A stretch of 33,995 nucleotides of DNA, from the NCBI GenBank assembly GCA_903872065.1, contig CAIQJJ010000752.1, positions 1 to 33,995 on the forward strand, read 5' to 3'. The notes beneath the pieces are model-generated. The model was not told the DNA's origin and did no database searches. It saw only the letters and a list, made by a program, of their open reading frames with translations. The position numbers and the translations under genes are program-made. Positions within the stretch are counted from its first letter, which is position 1. Every line of letters starts with the position of its first letter. This document shows positions 22,447 to 31,828 of this stretch, piece after piece. This DNA comes from an uncultured Anaerolineales bacterium. Lineage in GTDB: Bacteria; Chloroflexota; Anaerolineae; Anaerolineales; UBA4823.

Positions 22447-25400
22447 ATGGCCTCTCGCCTTCCAAGCAAGTCCTATGCCCGCATTTCTGTTCAACTCCCT
22501 CTGCCGGATTTGATCGAGGTTCAACTTGAATCATTTGAACGCCTCAAAAAAGAAGGGCTTGCCGACCTGTTTCACGAGATTACTCCCATTGAGTCTTATA
22601 ACAAAGAGCTAAAGCTCTACTTTCCGAGCAATACCCCCGAAGCCAAGCAATTCGAACTGACCTATTGGTTCGACGAACCCAAACACAATCTTGAAGAGTG
22701 CGTCGAACGCGACCTGACTTACTCCAGCCCGCTGTGGGTCAAAGTTCTGCTGGTGGACAAAGTCAAAGATCAAACCCTCGTCCAGCCCATCTTCCTGGGC
22801 GATTTCCCTGAAATGACTGAGAAGGGGACGTTTATCATCAATGGCACTGAGCGCGTCGTTGTCTCGCAGTTGATCCGCTCGCCCGGCGTTTATTTCGAGA
22901 AGACCGAAGATCGCTCAACGGGGCGCGCCCAGGCGATGGCCAAGCTGATCCCCGATCGCGGCGCCTGGATGGAGTTTGAAACCCGCAAAGCGGATTACCT
23001 CACCCTGCGGTTCAACCGCAAGCGCACCGTCCCTGTCACCATCTTTTTGCGCGCCCTGGCCGCCGTCAATGATGGCCTGGCCGATTCGCCCATTAAGACC
23101 GGCAGCGATGAGGAGATTTTGAGCCTGTTCGCCGATGTGGATAATAACCCCGACCGTATGTACATTGCCTCATCCTTCTACCAGGAACCAGAATGGGACC
23201 TGGGCAGCGGGATGAGCATCGGCGAGGCGGCAATCCTGGAGTTCTTCAAGCGCATGCGGCCCGGCGACCCGGCGACGCTCGACAACGCCCGCGAATTTCT
23301 GATCGAGCAGCTCTTCGATCAGCGCCACTACGATCTCGAACGCGTGGGGCGTTATAAGCTCAACCAAAAACTCGGCCTGCGCGAGTTCATCCCCGTCACG
23401 CATCGCACCATCACCAAGCGCGACATCATCGGCCTGCTGCGCCGCATGATCAACATCAATAACGGCGTGCAAGAAGCCGATGATATTGACCACCTGGGCA
23501 ACCGCCGCGCCAAGACGGTCGGCGAACTGATCCAGAACAAGCTGCGCATCGGCCTGCGCCGCATGGAGCGCGTGATCAAAGAGCGTATGTCCATCCGCGA
23601 TCAGGAACAACTGACCCCCCGTCACCCTGATCAACATCCGCCCGGTGGTCGCCGCCCTGCGCGAATTCTTTGGCTCCAGTCAGCTTTCGCAGTTTATGGA
23701 TCAAACCAACCCGCTGGCCGAGCTGCGCCACAAACGCACCCTCTCGGCGCTTGGCCCTGGCGGTCTGCGGCGTGAGCGCGCCGGCTTCGATGTGCGCGAT
23801 GTCCACCATTCCCATTATGGCCGCATTTGCCCCATCGAAACGCCAGAAGGCCCGAACATCGGTTTGATCGGCCGTCTCTCGACCTTTGCTCGCGTCAACG
23901 AGTATGGATTCATCGAAACCCCCTACCGCCGCGTGCGCAAGACCTTGAAACCGGATGATCCCCGCCTGGTGGGACGCATTCCCCGCGAAAACCTGGCCGA
24001 TCCGGCGACGGGCGAAGTGATCGCCAAAGAAAACGAGCGCATCACCGCCGCTGCAGCCGAGCGCATCGCCAAACTCAAGGTTTCTGAAATCCTGGTTGTG
24101 CCTTTCGTGACCGAGGAAACCGAGTATCTCTCCGCGGATGTCGAAGACCGCTTCGTGATCGCCCAGGCCAACGCCCCACTGACCGATTACAAAGAATTTG
24201 TGCGCCGGCGCATCTCTTCCCGTTACAAATCCGGCTTTATGTTTACCACCTCGGACAATATTGACTACATGGATGTCGCCCCGCACCAGGTGGTTGGTAT
24301 TTCGGCGGCCTTGATCCCCTTCCTCGAGCATGACGACGCCAACCGCGCCCTGATGGGTTCCAACATGCAGGCGCAGGCGGTGCCGCTGCTGCGCCCGGAC
24401 ATTCCGCAGGTCTCGACAGGCATGGAATACCACGCCGCGATGGATTCGGGCCAGGTGGTCATCGCCGAAGAGGACGGCGAGGTAACCTCGGTAACAGGCA
24501 GCACGATCACCATGCGCACCAACCAAAGTCAATCGCATACCTACACCCTGCGCAAATACCAACGTTCTAACCAAAGCACCTGCATTGACCAACGCCCGGC
24601 GGTGGTCAAGGGGCAGCGTGTACGCAAAGGCGAGGTCATTGCCGACTCATCCTCCACCGAAAGCGGCGAACTGGCCCTGGGACAGAATGTCACCATTGCC
24701 TTCATCTCTTGGGAAGGGGCCAACTTTGAAGACGCGATTGTCATTTCGGAGCGCCTGGTGCAGGATGACAAATTTACCTCGGTGCATATCGAGAAATACG
24801 AGGTCGAGTCTCGCGACACCCGTCTTGGGCCAGAGGAAATTACCCGCGATATCCCCAACGTAGGCGACGAGGCGATCAAAGACCTCGACGAACGCGGCAT
24901 CATTCGCGTGGGAGCTGAAGTCGGCCCGAACGACATCCTGGTGGGCAAGATTTCGCCCAAAGGTGAAAAAGAACTGACCCCCGAAGAGCGCCTGCTGCGC
25001 GCCATCTTCGGTGAAAAATCGCGCGATGTCAAAGACACCTCACTGCGCATGCCGCACGGCGAGCGCGGCAAGGTAGTGGATGTCAAAGTCTTCACGCGCG
25101 AAGACAACGCCGATCTCTCAGCCGGGGTGGATATGATGGTGCGCGTCTCGGTGGCGCAGCGCCGCAAAATCACCGCCGGCGACAAGATGGCCGGCCGCCA
25201 CGGCAACAAAGGCGTGGTCTCGCGCGTCGTCGCGGTCGAGGATATGCCCTTCCTCGAAGACGGGACACCTGTAGACATCATTCTCAACCCCACCGGCGTC
25301 CCCGGTCGTATGAACCTGGGCCAAATTTTGGAAGCGCACCTGGGTTGGGCCTCCAGCCGGCTTGGCTTCCGCGCCATCACCCCAGTTTTTGACGGCGCTA

Positions 25401-26356
25401 CTGAAGTCGAGATTGAGGCTGAACTGGCTCGCTCCTGGCTGCTGGATCGCGCCTGGAAATTCACCGGTGAGATCGCCTGGCGCTGGTTGAAAGAACAGGG
25501 TTACGACCCCGAAACCATCCAAGATGATGACGAAGTGCGCCGCCTCTACATGGAAACCTGGCTGGGTGGACGAGGCTACAATGTCTATAAGATGATCTCC
25601 GATCCCACCTATGCGCGGCATTCGGCGCTGCGTGAATGGCTGCGCGATCAGGAGCTTGACCCGGACGCAATCGCCAACCTGGATGACTCGAAGCTGCCGC
25701 TCGCGCAGCGCCAGAGCAATAACAGCGCGGCGATCAACAACTGCATCCGGCTGTGGATGCTCGAAATGGGCACCGACCCGGCTGGAATGCCGGATGAAGC
25801 TCTGCCAGCCAAGGCCGAAGAAGTGGCCTTGCTGACCGGCCACCCGGTGCCGACTCTGGGAAAGCAGTATCTGCGTGATGGGCAATCGGGCCTCCCTTAC
25901 GACCGTCCCGTCACGGTGGGCGTGATGACCATGCTCAAGCTGCACCACCTGGTAGAGGACAAAGTCCATGCCCGTTCGACCGGCCCTTACAGCCTTGTCT
26001 CGCAGCAGCCGCTCGGCGGTAAGGCTCAATTCGGCGGCCAGCGCTTCGGTGAAATGGAAGTCTGGGCGCTGGAAGCTTATGGGGCGGCCTACATCCTGCA
26101 GGAAATGCTGACCGTCAAATCGGACGATGTCCAGGGACGCGTCAAGACCTACGAGGCGATTGTCAAAGGCGAACCCATCGAAGAACCTTCCATCCCGGCT
26201 TCGTTCCGTGTGTTGGTCAAAGAGCTTCAATCGCTGGGCCTGTCGGTCGAGGCAATCACCGACGGCGGCGACCTGATCAAGTTTGGCAAAGACGAAGAGC
26301 GCTCCAAGCCGCCCAAGCTGGCCACCGGTCTACTCGGACTTGGTGAGGAGTATTAA
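22447..26356 (+). CDS. rpoB: RNA polymerase beta subunit RpoB (frame broken by one extra C)
   Basis: Beta subunit of RNA polymerase, about 1302 residues once the frame is joined. The first frame (22447 to about 23620) covers the protrusion and lobe domains, starting [20 protein letters not shown]; the second frame covers the rest to 26356. Seen: rifampicin-pocket region [71 protein letters not shown] and the C-terminal [20 protein letters not shown]. Joining requires removal of one C in the C6 run 23615-23620, giving [22 protein letters not shown] at 22447 follows AGGAG. It has its own promoter and leader; rplL does not precede it and rpoC does not follow it. Because the protein is essential, the shift is either a sequencing error or is corrected by slippage. 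Confidence 0.95.
23615..23620 (+). other. Frameshift site in rpoB: run of six C
   Basis: The run ACCCCCCGTC must lose one C to read Thr-Pro-Val; as given, the first frame ends 155 nt later in nonsense. All residues on both sides match RpoB, so no other change is needed. Confidence 0.9.
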
Positions 26357-26378
26357 GCTTTCATTTTCAAGTTCGATC

Positions 26379-26407
26379 AACCCCCCGGTGTCCAAACGGG
26401 GGGTTTT
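26379..26407 (+). terminator. Terminator between rpoB and hisG
   Basis: AACCCCCCG (26379-26387) pairs with CGGGGGGTT (26397-26405) around a 9-nt loop, and the T-run 26404-26407 follows the G-run. Only 16 nt separate it from the hisG ATG, leaving no room for a separate promoter. Confidence 0.85.
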
Positions 26408-26423
26408 CGTTTGGAGCAGCCGT

Positions 26424-27437
26424 ATGACCCAACCCCATCCGATCCGTCTTTCTCTCCCTTCCAAGGGCCGCCTGGCAGAAGAAGCGCTTGACTTTCTCGC
26501 CCGCTGCGGCCTTAGCGTGTACCGTCCCAACATCCGTCAATACGAGGCCACTATGCCCGACCTGCCCGGCCTGACGGTCATTTTCCAGCGTCCGACCGAT
26601 ATCGTCGTCAGCGTGCGCGATGGCAGCGTAGATTTTGGCATCGCCGGCCTGGACCTGGTCGTTGAGCGCAGTCATCTGCACCCCCTGGGCGAAGCGGGCA
26701 AGGTGATTGTAGTGCATGAAGCCTTGCGTTTTGGTCACTGCGCCCTGGCGCTGGCGACGCCAGAATCCTGGCCCGTGCAGACTGTGGCCGATCTGGCAGC
26801 CTATATCGCCGCCCAGCCGAATCCCATGCGCATCGCCACCCAATTCCCACGCCTGACACGGCGCTTCCTGGGTGAGCGCGGCATGGATCACTATACCCTG
26901 GTCGAGGCGGAAGGCACATTGGAGGTGGCCCCGGCCATCGGCTACGCCGATATGATCTGCGACCTGGTCGCCTCCGGCCAGACCTTGCGCGATAACCGGC
27001 TGCGCCCCGTGGCGGATGGCTACATTTTGCATTCGCAGGCGGTGTTGATCGCCAATCGCGCCGCTCTGCAGAACAACCCGGCCGCCCTGAAACTGATTTC
27101 ACAACTGCTTGAATACATCGAGGCCCACCTGCGCGCCGAAGACAACTACCTGGTGATCGCCAATATACGCGGCGACTCGCCCGAAGCAATTGCCCAGGCG
27201 CTCTTCAACCAACCCGACCTGAGTGGGCTGCAAGGGCCAACCATCGCCCCGGTATTCACCCGCGACGGCGATCCCTGGCGCTCGGTCAGCATCGTCGTGC
27301 GCAAAGACCGCATCATCCCGGCGGTGCGCGCCCTGCGCGCGGTCGGCGGCAGTGGTGTGATTGTCTCGCCGGTTAAGTACATTTTTGAAGAAGAACCCCC
27401 ACGTTATAAAGCCATGTTGGAGGCGCTAAAACCATGA
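26424..27437 (+). CDS. hisG: ATP phosphoribosyltransferase, long form
   Basis: First enzyme of histidine synthesis: joins ATP and PRPP to give phosphoribosyl-ATP. A 337-residue protein, the long form that carries its own C-terminal regulatory domain (from about 215), so HisZ is not needed. Seen: IRLSLPSKGRLAEEALDFLA, then VDFGIAGLDLVVE, ATQFPRLTRRF, LVEAEGTLEVAPAIGYADMI with the PRPP-binding E-x-x-G-T-L-E region, and IVVRKDRI in the C-terminal domain. Start ATG at 26424 after GGAGCAG; the longer frame would start inside rpoB. ATGA overlap with hisD. Feedback inhibition by histidine is known for this form but not visible here. Confidence 0.93.
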   Translation: MTQPHPIRLSLPSKGRLAEEALDFLARCGLSVYRPNIRQYEATMPDLPGLTVIFQRPTDIVVSVRDGSVDFGIAGLDLVVERSHLHPLGEAGKVIVVHEALRFGHCALALATPESWPVQTVADLAAYIAAQPNPMRIATQFPRLTRRFLGERGMDHYTLVEAEGTLEVAPAIGYADMICDLVASGQTLRDNRLRPVADGYILHSQAVLIANRAALQNNPAALKLISQLLEYIEAHLRAEDNYLVIANIRGDSPEAIAQALFNQPDLSGLQGPTIAPVFTRDGDPWRSVSIVVRKDRIIPAVRALRAVGGSGVIVSPVKYIFEEEPPRYKAMLEALKP

Positions 27438-28678
27438 ACCTGCGCGAAAAAAGTTGGTTGAAAAGAAACCCTTTGACAGAAGATTTGACCTACCTGGAGC
27501 GCGTGGCAGCCATTTTGAGCGAGGTGCGCGCCCGCGGCGACGCCGCGCTGCGCGAGTACACGGCGCGCTTCGACGGTGTGACGCTGGAGGATTTTCGCAT
27601 CCCGCCGTCTGCCATCCAGGCTGCCTATGCCAGCGTATCCTCCGAGGTGATCGCCGCCCTGAAAACCGCCGCGGCGCGCGTGGAAAAATTTCACCAGAAA
27701 CAGCCGCTCACCTCGTGGATTACCCATGAATTGGGCGGCGCGCTCGGACAGATCGTCAACCCGCTGGATCGGGTGGGAATCTATGTACCTGGCGGAACAG
27801 CGCCGCTGCCCTCCTCGCTGCTGCACGCCGCCATCCCGGCCAGGGTCGCCGGCGTGCGCCAGGTGATTGTGGCGACGCCGCCCAATCCTTCGCCGGTCAT
27901 CCTGGTCGCGGCGGATATTGCGGGGGTCAGCGCCGTTTACCAGGCGGGCGGGGCGCAGGCCATCGCCGCCCTGGCTTACGGCACTGAATCGATCCCTAAA
28001 GTGGATAAGATCGTCGGGCCGGGCAATATTTACGTAGTGTTGGCGAAGAAACTGGTCTTTGGCGTGGTAGGCATCGAAAGCCTGCCCGGCCCGACCGAAA
28101 CCGTGGTGGTGGCGGATGAAACCGCCAACCCGAAGTGGGTGGCTGCCGATCTTTTGGCGCAGGCTGAGCATGATGTGCTGGCCTCAGCCGTGCTGCTGAC
28201 GCCCTCAGCGGCGCTGGCGCAGGCGGTGCAGGCCGAAGTTGCGCAGCGCATCGAATCGCTCTCACGCGCCAGCATTATCACTCAGACCTTCGAGCGCGGC
28301 TCAGGAATTGTGCTGACGCAGGATGTGGCTGAGGCGGTGGCGCTGGCCGATGACTATGCGCCAGAGCATCTCTGCCTCTCTGTGCGCGACCCGTGGACGT
28401 GGGTTGCCAAAATCCATCATGCTGGCGGGATTTTCGTCGGCGAGCATTCTTTTGAGGTCCTGGGCGACTATGTCGCCGGGCCGAGTCATATCATGCCAAC
28501 CGCCGGCAGCGCCCGCTTCTCCTCGCCGCTGAACGTCTGGGACTTTGTGCGCCTGACCAGCCTGGTGGCGTTGGATGCCGCAACAACGGCGCAAATTGCT
28601 CCCACGGCGGCGCTCATTGCCCGCGCCGAGGGCCTGGATGGTCACGCCGGCGCGGCCGAGGAACGGGTGAAATCATGA
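27434..28678 (+). CDS. hisD: Histidinol dehydrogenase
   Basis: A 414-residue zinc enzyme that oxidises histidinol twice, with NAD, to histidine, the last step of the pathway. Seen: VRARGDAALREYTARFDG, GIYVPGGTAPLPSSLL, VDKIVGPGNIYVVLAKK, LPGPTETVVVADE, YAPEHLCL with the catalytic Glu-His pair, and GDYVAGPSHIMPT with the zinc-binding His. ATG at 27434 overlaps the hisG stop by 4 nt, and the end overlaps hisC by 4 nt. Length is usual for the family. Confidence 0.96.
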   Translation: MNLREKSWLKRNPLTEDLTYLERVAAILSEVRARGDAALREYTARFDGVTLEDFRIPPSAIQAAYASVSSEVIAALKTAAARVEKFHQKQPLTSWITHELGGALGQIVNPLDRVGIYVPGGTAPLPSSLLHAAIPARVAGVRQVIVATPPNPSPVILVAADIAGVSAVYQAGGAQAIAALAYGTESIPKVDKIVGPGNIYVVLAKKLVFGVVGIESLPGPTETVVVADETANPKWVAADLLAQAEHDVLASAVLLTPSAALAQAVQAEVAQRIESLSRASIITQTFERGSGIVLTQDVAEAVALADDYAPEHLCLSVRDPWTWVAKIHHAGGIFVGEHSFEVLGDYVAGPSHIMPTAGSARFSSPLNVWDFVRLTSLVALDAATTAQIAPTAALIARAEGLDGHAGAAEERVKS

Positions 28679-29787
28679 ACCCTCGCACACACCTTGCCTC
28701 TTTCCCGCCTTATACACCGATCGAGCCGTTCGATGTGCTGTCGGCGCGCATGGGGCGCGCCCCACAAGACATCATCAAACTCGATGCCAACGAGAATCCT
28801 TATGGGCCATCGCCGCGCGTGCGCGAAGCCCTGGCCAGGCTAGAATATCCACACATTTACCCCGACCCCGAAAGCCGTGCCCTGCGCGCCGCCCTGGCCG
28901 CCTTCACCGGCGTAGCGGCGGAGTATTTGCTGGCCGGCTCAGGGGTGGATGAACTGCTGGATTTGCTGCTGCGTGTGCTGCTGGAAACCGGCGAGAAGGC
29001 GTTGATTTGCCCGCCAACCTTTGGTATGTACGCCTTCGATACACGCTTGAACGCTGGGCAGGTGGTCGAAGTCCCCCGCCGGGCGGATTTCTCGCTGGAC
29101 ATTGAGGGGATCCAACGAGCGGTGGAGACGCAGAAACCGAAGGCGCTCTTCTTGCCCACGCCCAACAATCCAGATGGATCATTCCCCCCCGCGGCTGAGA
29201 TTGATTTCTTGCTGACACTGCCTCTGCTGGTGGTGCTGGACGAGGCTTACATCGAGTTCAGCGGGCAGGGCCGCCTGGGAGAGGGTCTGACGCGCATCCG
29301 CCAGGCGGCGCAGCGCGAAAACCTGATCGTCATGCGCACCTTCAGCAAATGGGCCGGCCTGGCTGGCCTGCGCGTGGGCTACGGGGCCTTCCCCGCCTGG
29401 CTGCTGCCAACGCTTTGGAAAGCCAAGCAGCCCTATAATGTCAATGTGGCCGCCAGCGAGGCCGCGCTGGCTTCCTTACAAGATGTGGAGACTCTCGCTG
29501 AAGTCGTCGAACAGTTGATCCGTGAACGCCAACGACTGTTCGCTGCGCTGTCCGCCATCCCCTATCTCCAGCCATACCCCACCTGCTCCAATTTCATCCT
29601 GTGCAAGATCACCTCAGACTGGGGCGATGCTTCCACCTCACCCGGCCAGGCGTTAAAGAATTACCTGGCCGGGCAGGGCATCATGATCCGCTATTTCGAC
29701 AACCCACGCCTGCGCGACCATGTGCGCATCTCTGTCGGCAAACCGGAACAGACAGACGCGGTGATCGCCGCCCTAACAAGCCGCTGA
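28675..29787 (+). CDS. hisC: Histidinol-phosphate aminotransferase
   Basis: A 370-residue fold-type I PLP enzyme that transaminates imidazole-acetol phosphate with glutamate. Seen: [12 protein letters not shown] (37-48), [21 protein letters not shown] (163-169), the PLP-binding Asp189 in VLDEAYIEF and the Schiff-base Lys225 in [16 protein letters not shown]. The conserved C-terminal Arg region is [17 protein letters not shown] at 28675 overlaps the hisD stop; hisB starts 10 nt after the end. Confidence 0.95.
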   Translation: MNPRTHLASFPPYTPIEPFDVLSARMGRAPQDIIKLDANENPYGPSPRVREALARLEYPHIYPDPESRALRAALAAFTGVAAEYLLAGSGVDELLDLLLRVLLETGEKALICPPTFGMYAFDTRLNAGQVVEVPRRADFSLDIEGIQRAVETQKPKALFLPTPNNPDGSFPPAAEIDFLLTLPLLVVLDEAYIEFSGQGRLGEGLTRIRQAAQRENLIVMRTFSKWAGLAGLRVGYGAFPAWLLPTLWKAKQPYNVNVAASEAALASLQDVETLAEVVEQLIRERQRLFAALSAIPYLQPYPTCSNFILCKITSDWGDASTSPGQALKNYLAGQGIMIRYFDNPRLRDHVRISVGKPEQTDAVIAALTSR

Positions 29788-29797
29788 AGGAGAAGCC

Positions 29798-30385
29798 ATG
29801 AGGACTGCCAGTATTTCGCGCACAACCAACGAGACCAGCATTTCAGTGACCCTCGATCTGGACGGAAGCGGCCAACATACGATCGCCACTGGCCTGGGCT
29901 TTCTCGATCACATGCTGACGCACATCGCCGTTCACGGGCTGTTCGATCTGACCGTCCAGGCCAGCGGCGACCTGCACGTGGACGAGCATCACACGGTCGA
30001 GGATGTGGCGCTCGTCCTGGGCGCGGCGTTTGCCAGCGCGCTGGGCGATAAGAAAGGGATTGTGCGCACGGCGCACGCTTACGTCCCAATGGACGAAAGC
30101 CTGGCCTTTGTGGCCCTCGACCTTTCGGGGCGTCCCTACGCGGTGATCGAAGGCCGCTGGCATACGCCGGCGGTGGGAGGCATTGCGACCAGCCTGTTCG
30201 ATCACTTCTTCGAGAGCTTCGCCGCCGCGGCGCGCTGCAATCTCCATGCGCGCGTGCTGTATGGGCGCGATGACCATCACCAGGCGGAGGGCCTCTTCAA
30301 AGCCTTGGGGCGCGCCCTGGACGCAGCGACCCAAATTGATCCGCGGCGGGCAGGCGTCATTCCTAGCACGAAGGGCAGCTTATGA
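29798..30385 (+). CDS. hisB: Imidazoleglycerol-phosphate dehydratase
   Basis: A 195-residue monofunctional dehydratase, without the histidinol phosphatase domain found in enteric bacteria. It dehydrates imidazoleglycerol phosphate with two Mn ions. Seen: the metal motif [11 protein letters not shown] in the first repeat and [19 protein letters not shown] in the second, plus [13 protein letters not shown] and [12 protein letters not shown] at 29798 has AAGGAG upstream. The stop overlaps the hisA start (ATGA). The histidinol phosphatase needed for the pathway is not in the window. Confidence 0.96.
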   Translation: MRTASISRTTNETSISVTLDLDGSGQHTIATGLGFLDHMLTHIAVHGLFDLTVQASGDLHVDEHHTVEDVALVLGAAFASALGDKKGIVRTAHAYVPMDESLAFVALDLSGRPYAVIEGRWHTPAVGGIATSLFDHFFESFAAAARCNLHARVLYGRDDHHQAEGLFKALGRALDAATQIDPRRAGVIPSTKGSL

Positions 30386-31173
30386 ATGCTTTCGTCACAG
30401 ACCCTAAGGGTGTTGCGCTTGGCGCAACACCCTTAGGGTCTACATCCTTCACCATCTTCCCGGCCATAGACCTGCGCGGCGGCAAAGTCGTCCGCCTGGC
30501 GGAGGGAGATCCGGCGCGCCAGACCACCTACGGCGATGACCCGCGCGCCTGGGCAGAACGCTGGCAGGCCGAGGGGGCGCGCTGGCTGCACGTAATCAAC
30601 CTGGACGGGGCCTTCGGCGAGGATACGCGCCCCAACCTGGCCGCCCTGCAGCAGATCCTGGCCGTCGGTCTCAAGGTGGAGTTTGGCGGGGGCCTGCGCA
30701 CACCGGCGGCTATCGCGACGGCGCTTGAGATGGGAGTGGCGCGCGTCTTCTTAGGCACGGCCGCCATTCAAACGCCGGCCCTGGTGGATTGGGCGTTGGA
30801 GCGCTATGGCGCGTCACGCGTGGCCGGCGATATCGGGGCGCGCGACGGCCTGGTGCAGATCAAAGGCTGGCAAGAAGCCGTCCCATTGACCGCGCTCGAA
30901 GCCGGGCGGCGCTTGCGGGCGCAGGGCATTGCATGGTGTGTCTTTACCGATGTGGCGCGCGATGGGATGGGCCGCGGCGCGAACCTGGCCGGCGCGCTGG
31001 AATTGCAAGCCGCGACCGGGCTGCAGGTGGTAGCTTCGGGCGGCATCGCGGCGCGCGAAGATGTGCAGCGGGCGCGCCAGGCCGGCCTGGCTGGCGTCGT
31101 GGTTGGGCGCGCCCTGTATGACGACAAACTGCACCTGGCCGATTTATTATCCCTGGCGGCAGAACAGCTTTAA
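30382..31173 (+). CDS. hisA: ProFAR isomerase HisA with a palindrome-derived N-terminal extension
   Basis: A 263-residue TIM barrel that isomerises ProFAR to PRFAR. Core motifs: [14 protein letters not shown] with the catalytic Asp30, EFGGGLRTP, and [12 protein letters not shown] with the second catalytic Asp. The family normally starts two or three residues before PAIDL; here about 20 residues ([20 protein letters not shown]) come first, most of them encoded by a perfect 43-nt palindrome. The ATG at 30382 overlaps the hisB stop in the same ATGA style as the rest of the operon, so it was the original start and the palindrome was inserted behind it. No in-frame ATG or GTG lies between the palindrome and the core. 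Confidence 0.93.
   Translation: MNAFVTDPKGVALGATPLGSTSFTIFPAIDLRGGKVVRLAEGDPARQTTYGDDPRAWAERWQAEGARWLHVINLDGAFGEDTRPNLAALQQILAVGLKVEFGGGLRTPAAIATALEMGVARVFLGTAAIQTPALVDWALERYGASRVAGDIGARDGLVQIKGWQEAVPLTALEAGRRLRAQGIAWCVFTDVARDGMGRGANLAGALELQAATGLQVVASGGIAAREDVQRARQAGLAGVVVGRALYDDKLHLADLLSLAAEQL
30399..30441. repeat. 43-nt perfect palindrome in the 5' end of hisA
   Basis: Arms 30399-30418 and 30422-30441 (20 bp, perfect) with a 3-nt loop. The outer part AGACCCTAAGGGT is almost the same as in the terminator at 11880-11924, while the inner part GTTGCGC is different. It starts 15 nt after the hisA ATG codon. No T-run follows, so it is not a normal terminator. It looks like a mobile or dispersed REP-type element. 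Confidence 0.88.
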
Positions 31174-31184
31174 GAGAGGAAACG

Positions 31185-31796
31185 ATGATTACCGTAATTG
31201 ACTACAATGCCGGCAACCTGACTTCGGTCAAACGGGCGCTGGATCACCTGGGATTGGAAAGCCAGATTACCGCCGATGCGCAGATCGTGGCGCGGGCGGA
31301 ACGCATTATCTTTCCCGGCGTTGGTCATGCCGCGGCTGCCATGCGCGTGCTGCATGCGCGCGGCCTGGATGAGGCGCTGCAAGAGGCTTTTGGAGACGGA
31401 GCGCCGATCCTGGGCATTTGCCTGGGTTCGCAGATCGTCCTGGCGCATTCCGAAGAGGGCGATACTCCCTGCCTGAACCTGCTGGCAGGGAAATGTCATC
31501 GTTTTGCCCTGGCTGATCCGAGCCTGAAGATACCCCATATAGGTTGGAACGCGGTCAAGGTCGAGCAGCCGCATTTCATCCTCAAAGATTTGCGCCCCGG
31601 CGACGAGTTTTATTTTGTCCATTCCTATTACCCGCAGCCGGCGGATGCAGCGCACATTTACGCCAGCAGCGAGTACGAATTGACTTTCCCGGCGGCGATT
31701 GGGATAGCGAACCTGTTTGCAACCCAATTTCACCCCGAAAAGAGCGGCGCGATCGGCTTGAATTTGCTGCGCAACTTTGCCGCCTGGCAGCCTTAA
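31185..31796 (+). CDS. hisH: Imidazole glycerol phosphate synthase, glutaminase subunit
   Basis: A 203-residue class I glutamine amidotransferase that supplies ammonia to HisF. The triad is complete: Cys79 in LGICLGSQ, His183 and Glu185 in TQFHPEKSG; FVHSYY is also present. Start ATG at 31185 follows GAGAGGAAA, 11 nt after hisA. The partner hisF does not follow; the next gene is a sensor kinase. HisF must be encoded elsewhere. Confidence 0.95.
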   Translation: MITVIDYNAGNLTSVKRALDHLGLESQITADAQIVARAERIIFPGVGHAAAAMRVLHARGLDEALQEAFGDGAPILGICLGSQIVLAHSEEGDTPCLNLLAGKCHRFALADPSLKIPHIGWNAVKVEQPHFILKDLRPGDEFYFVHSYYPQPADAAHIYASSEYELTFPAAIGIANLFATQFHPEKSGAIGLNLLRNFAAWQP

Positions 31797-31828
31797 AAAG
31801 TGAGACGATATCTTCCCTGGGTAATCAA

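Noticed and set aside
23576-26230. Long minus-strand frames opposite rpoB
   Set aside because: The plus strand encodes clearly conserved RpoB; the antisense frames have no domain and no ribosome binding sites.
30399-30441. Palindrome in hisA as an intrinsic terminator
   Set aside because: No T-run follows either arm on the plus strand, and it lies inside an open, coupled operon.
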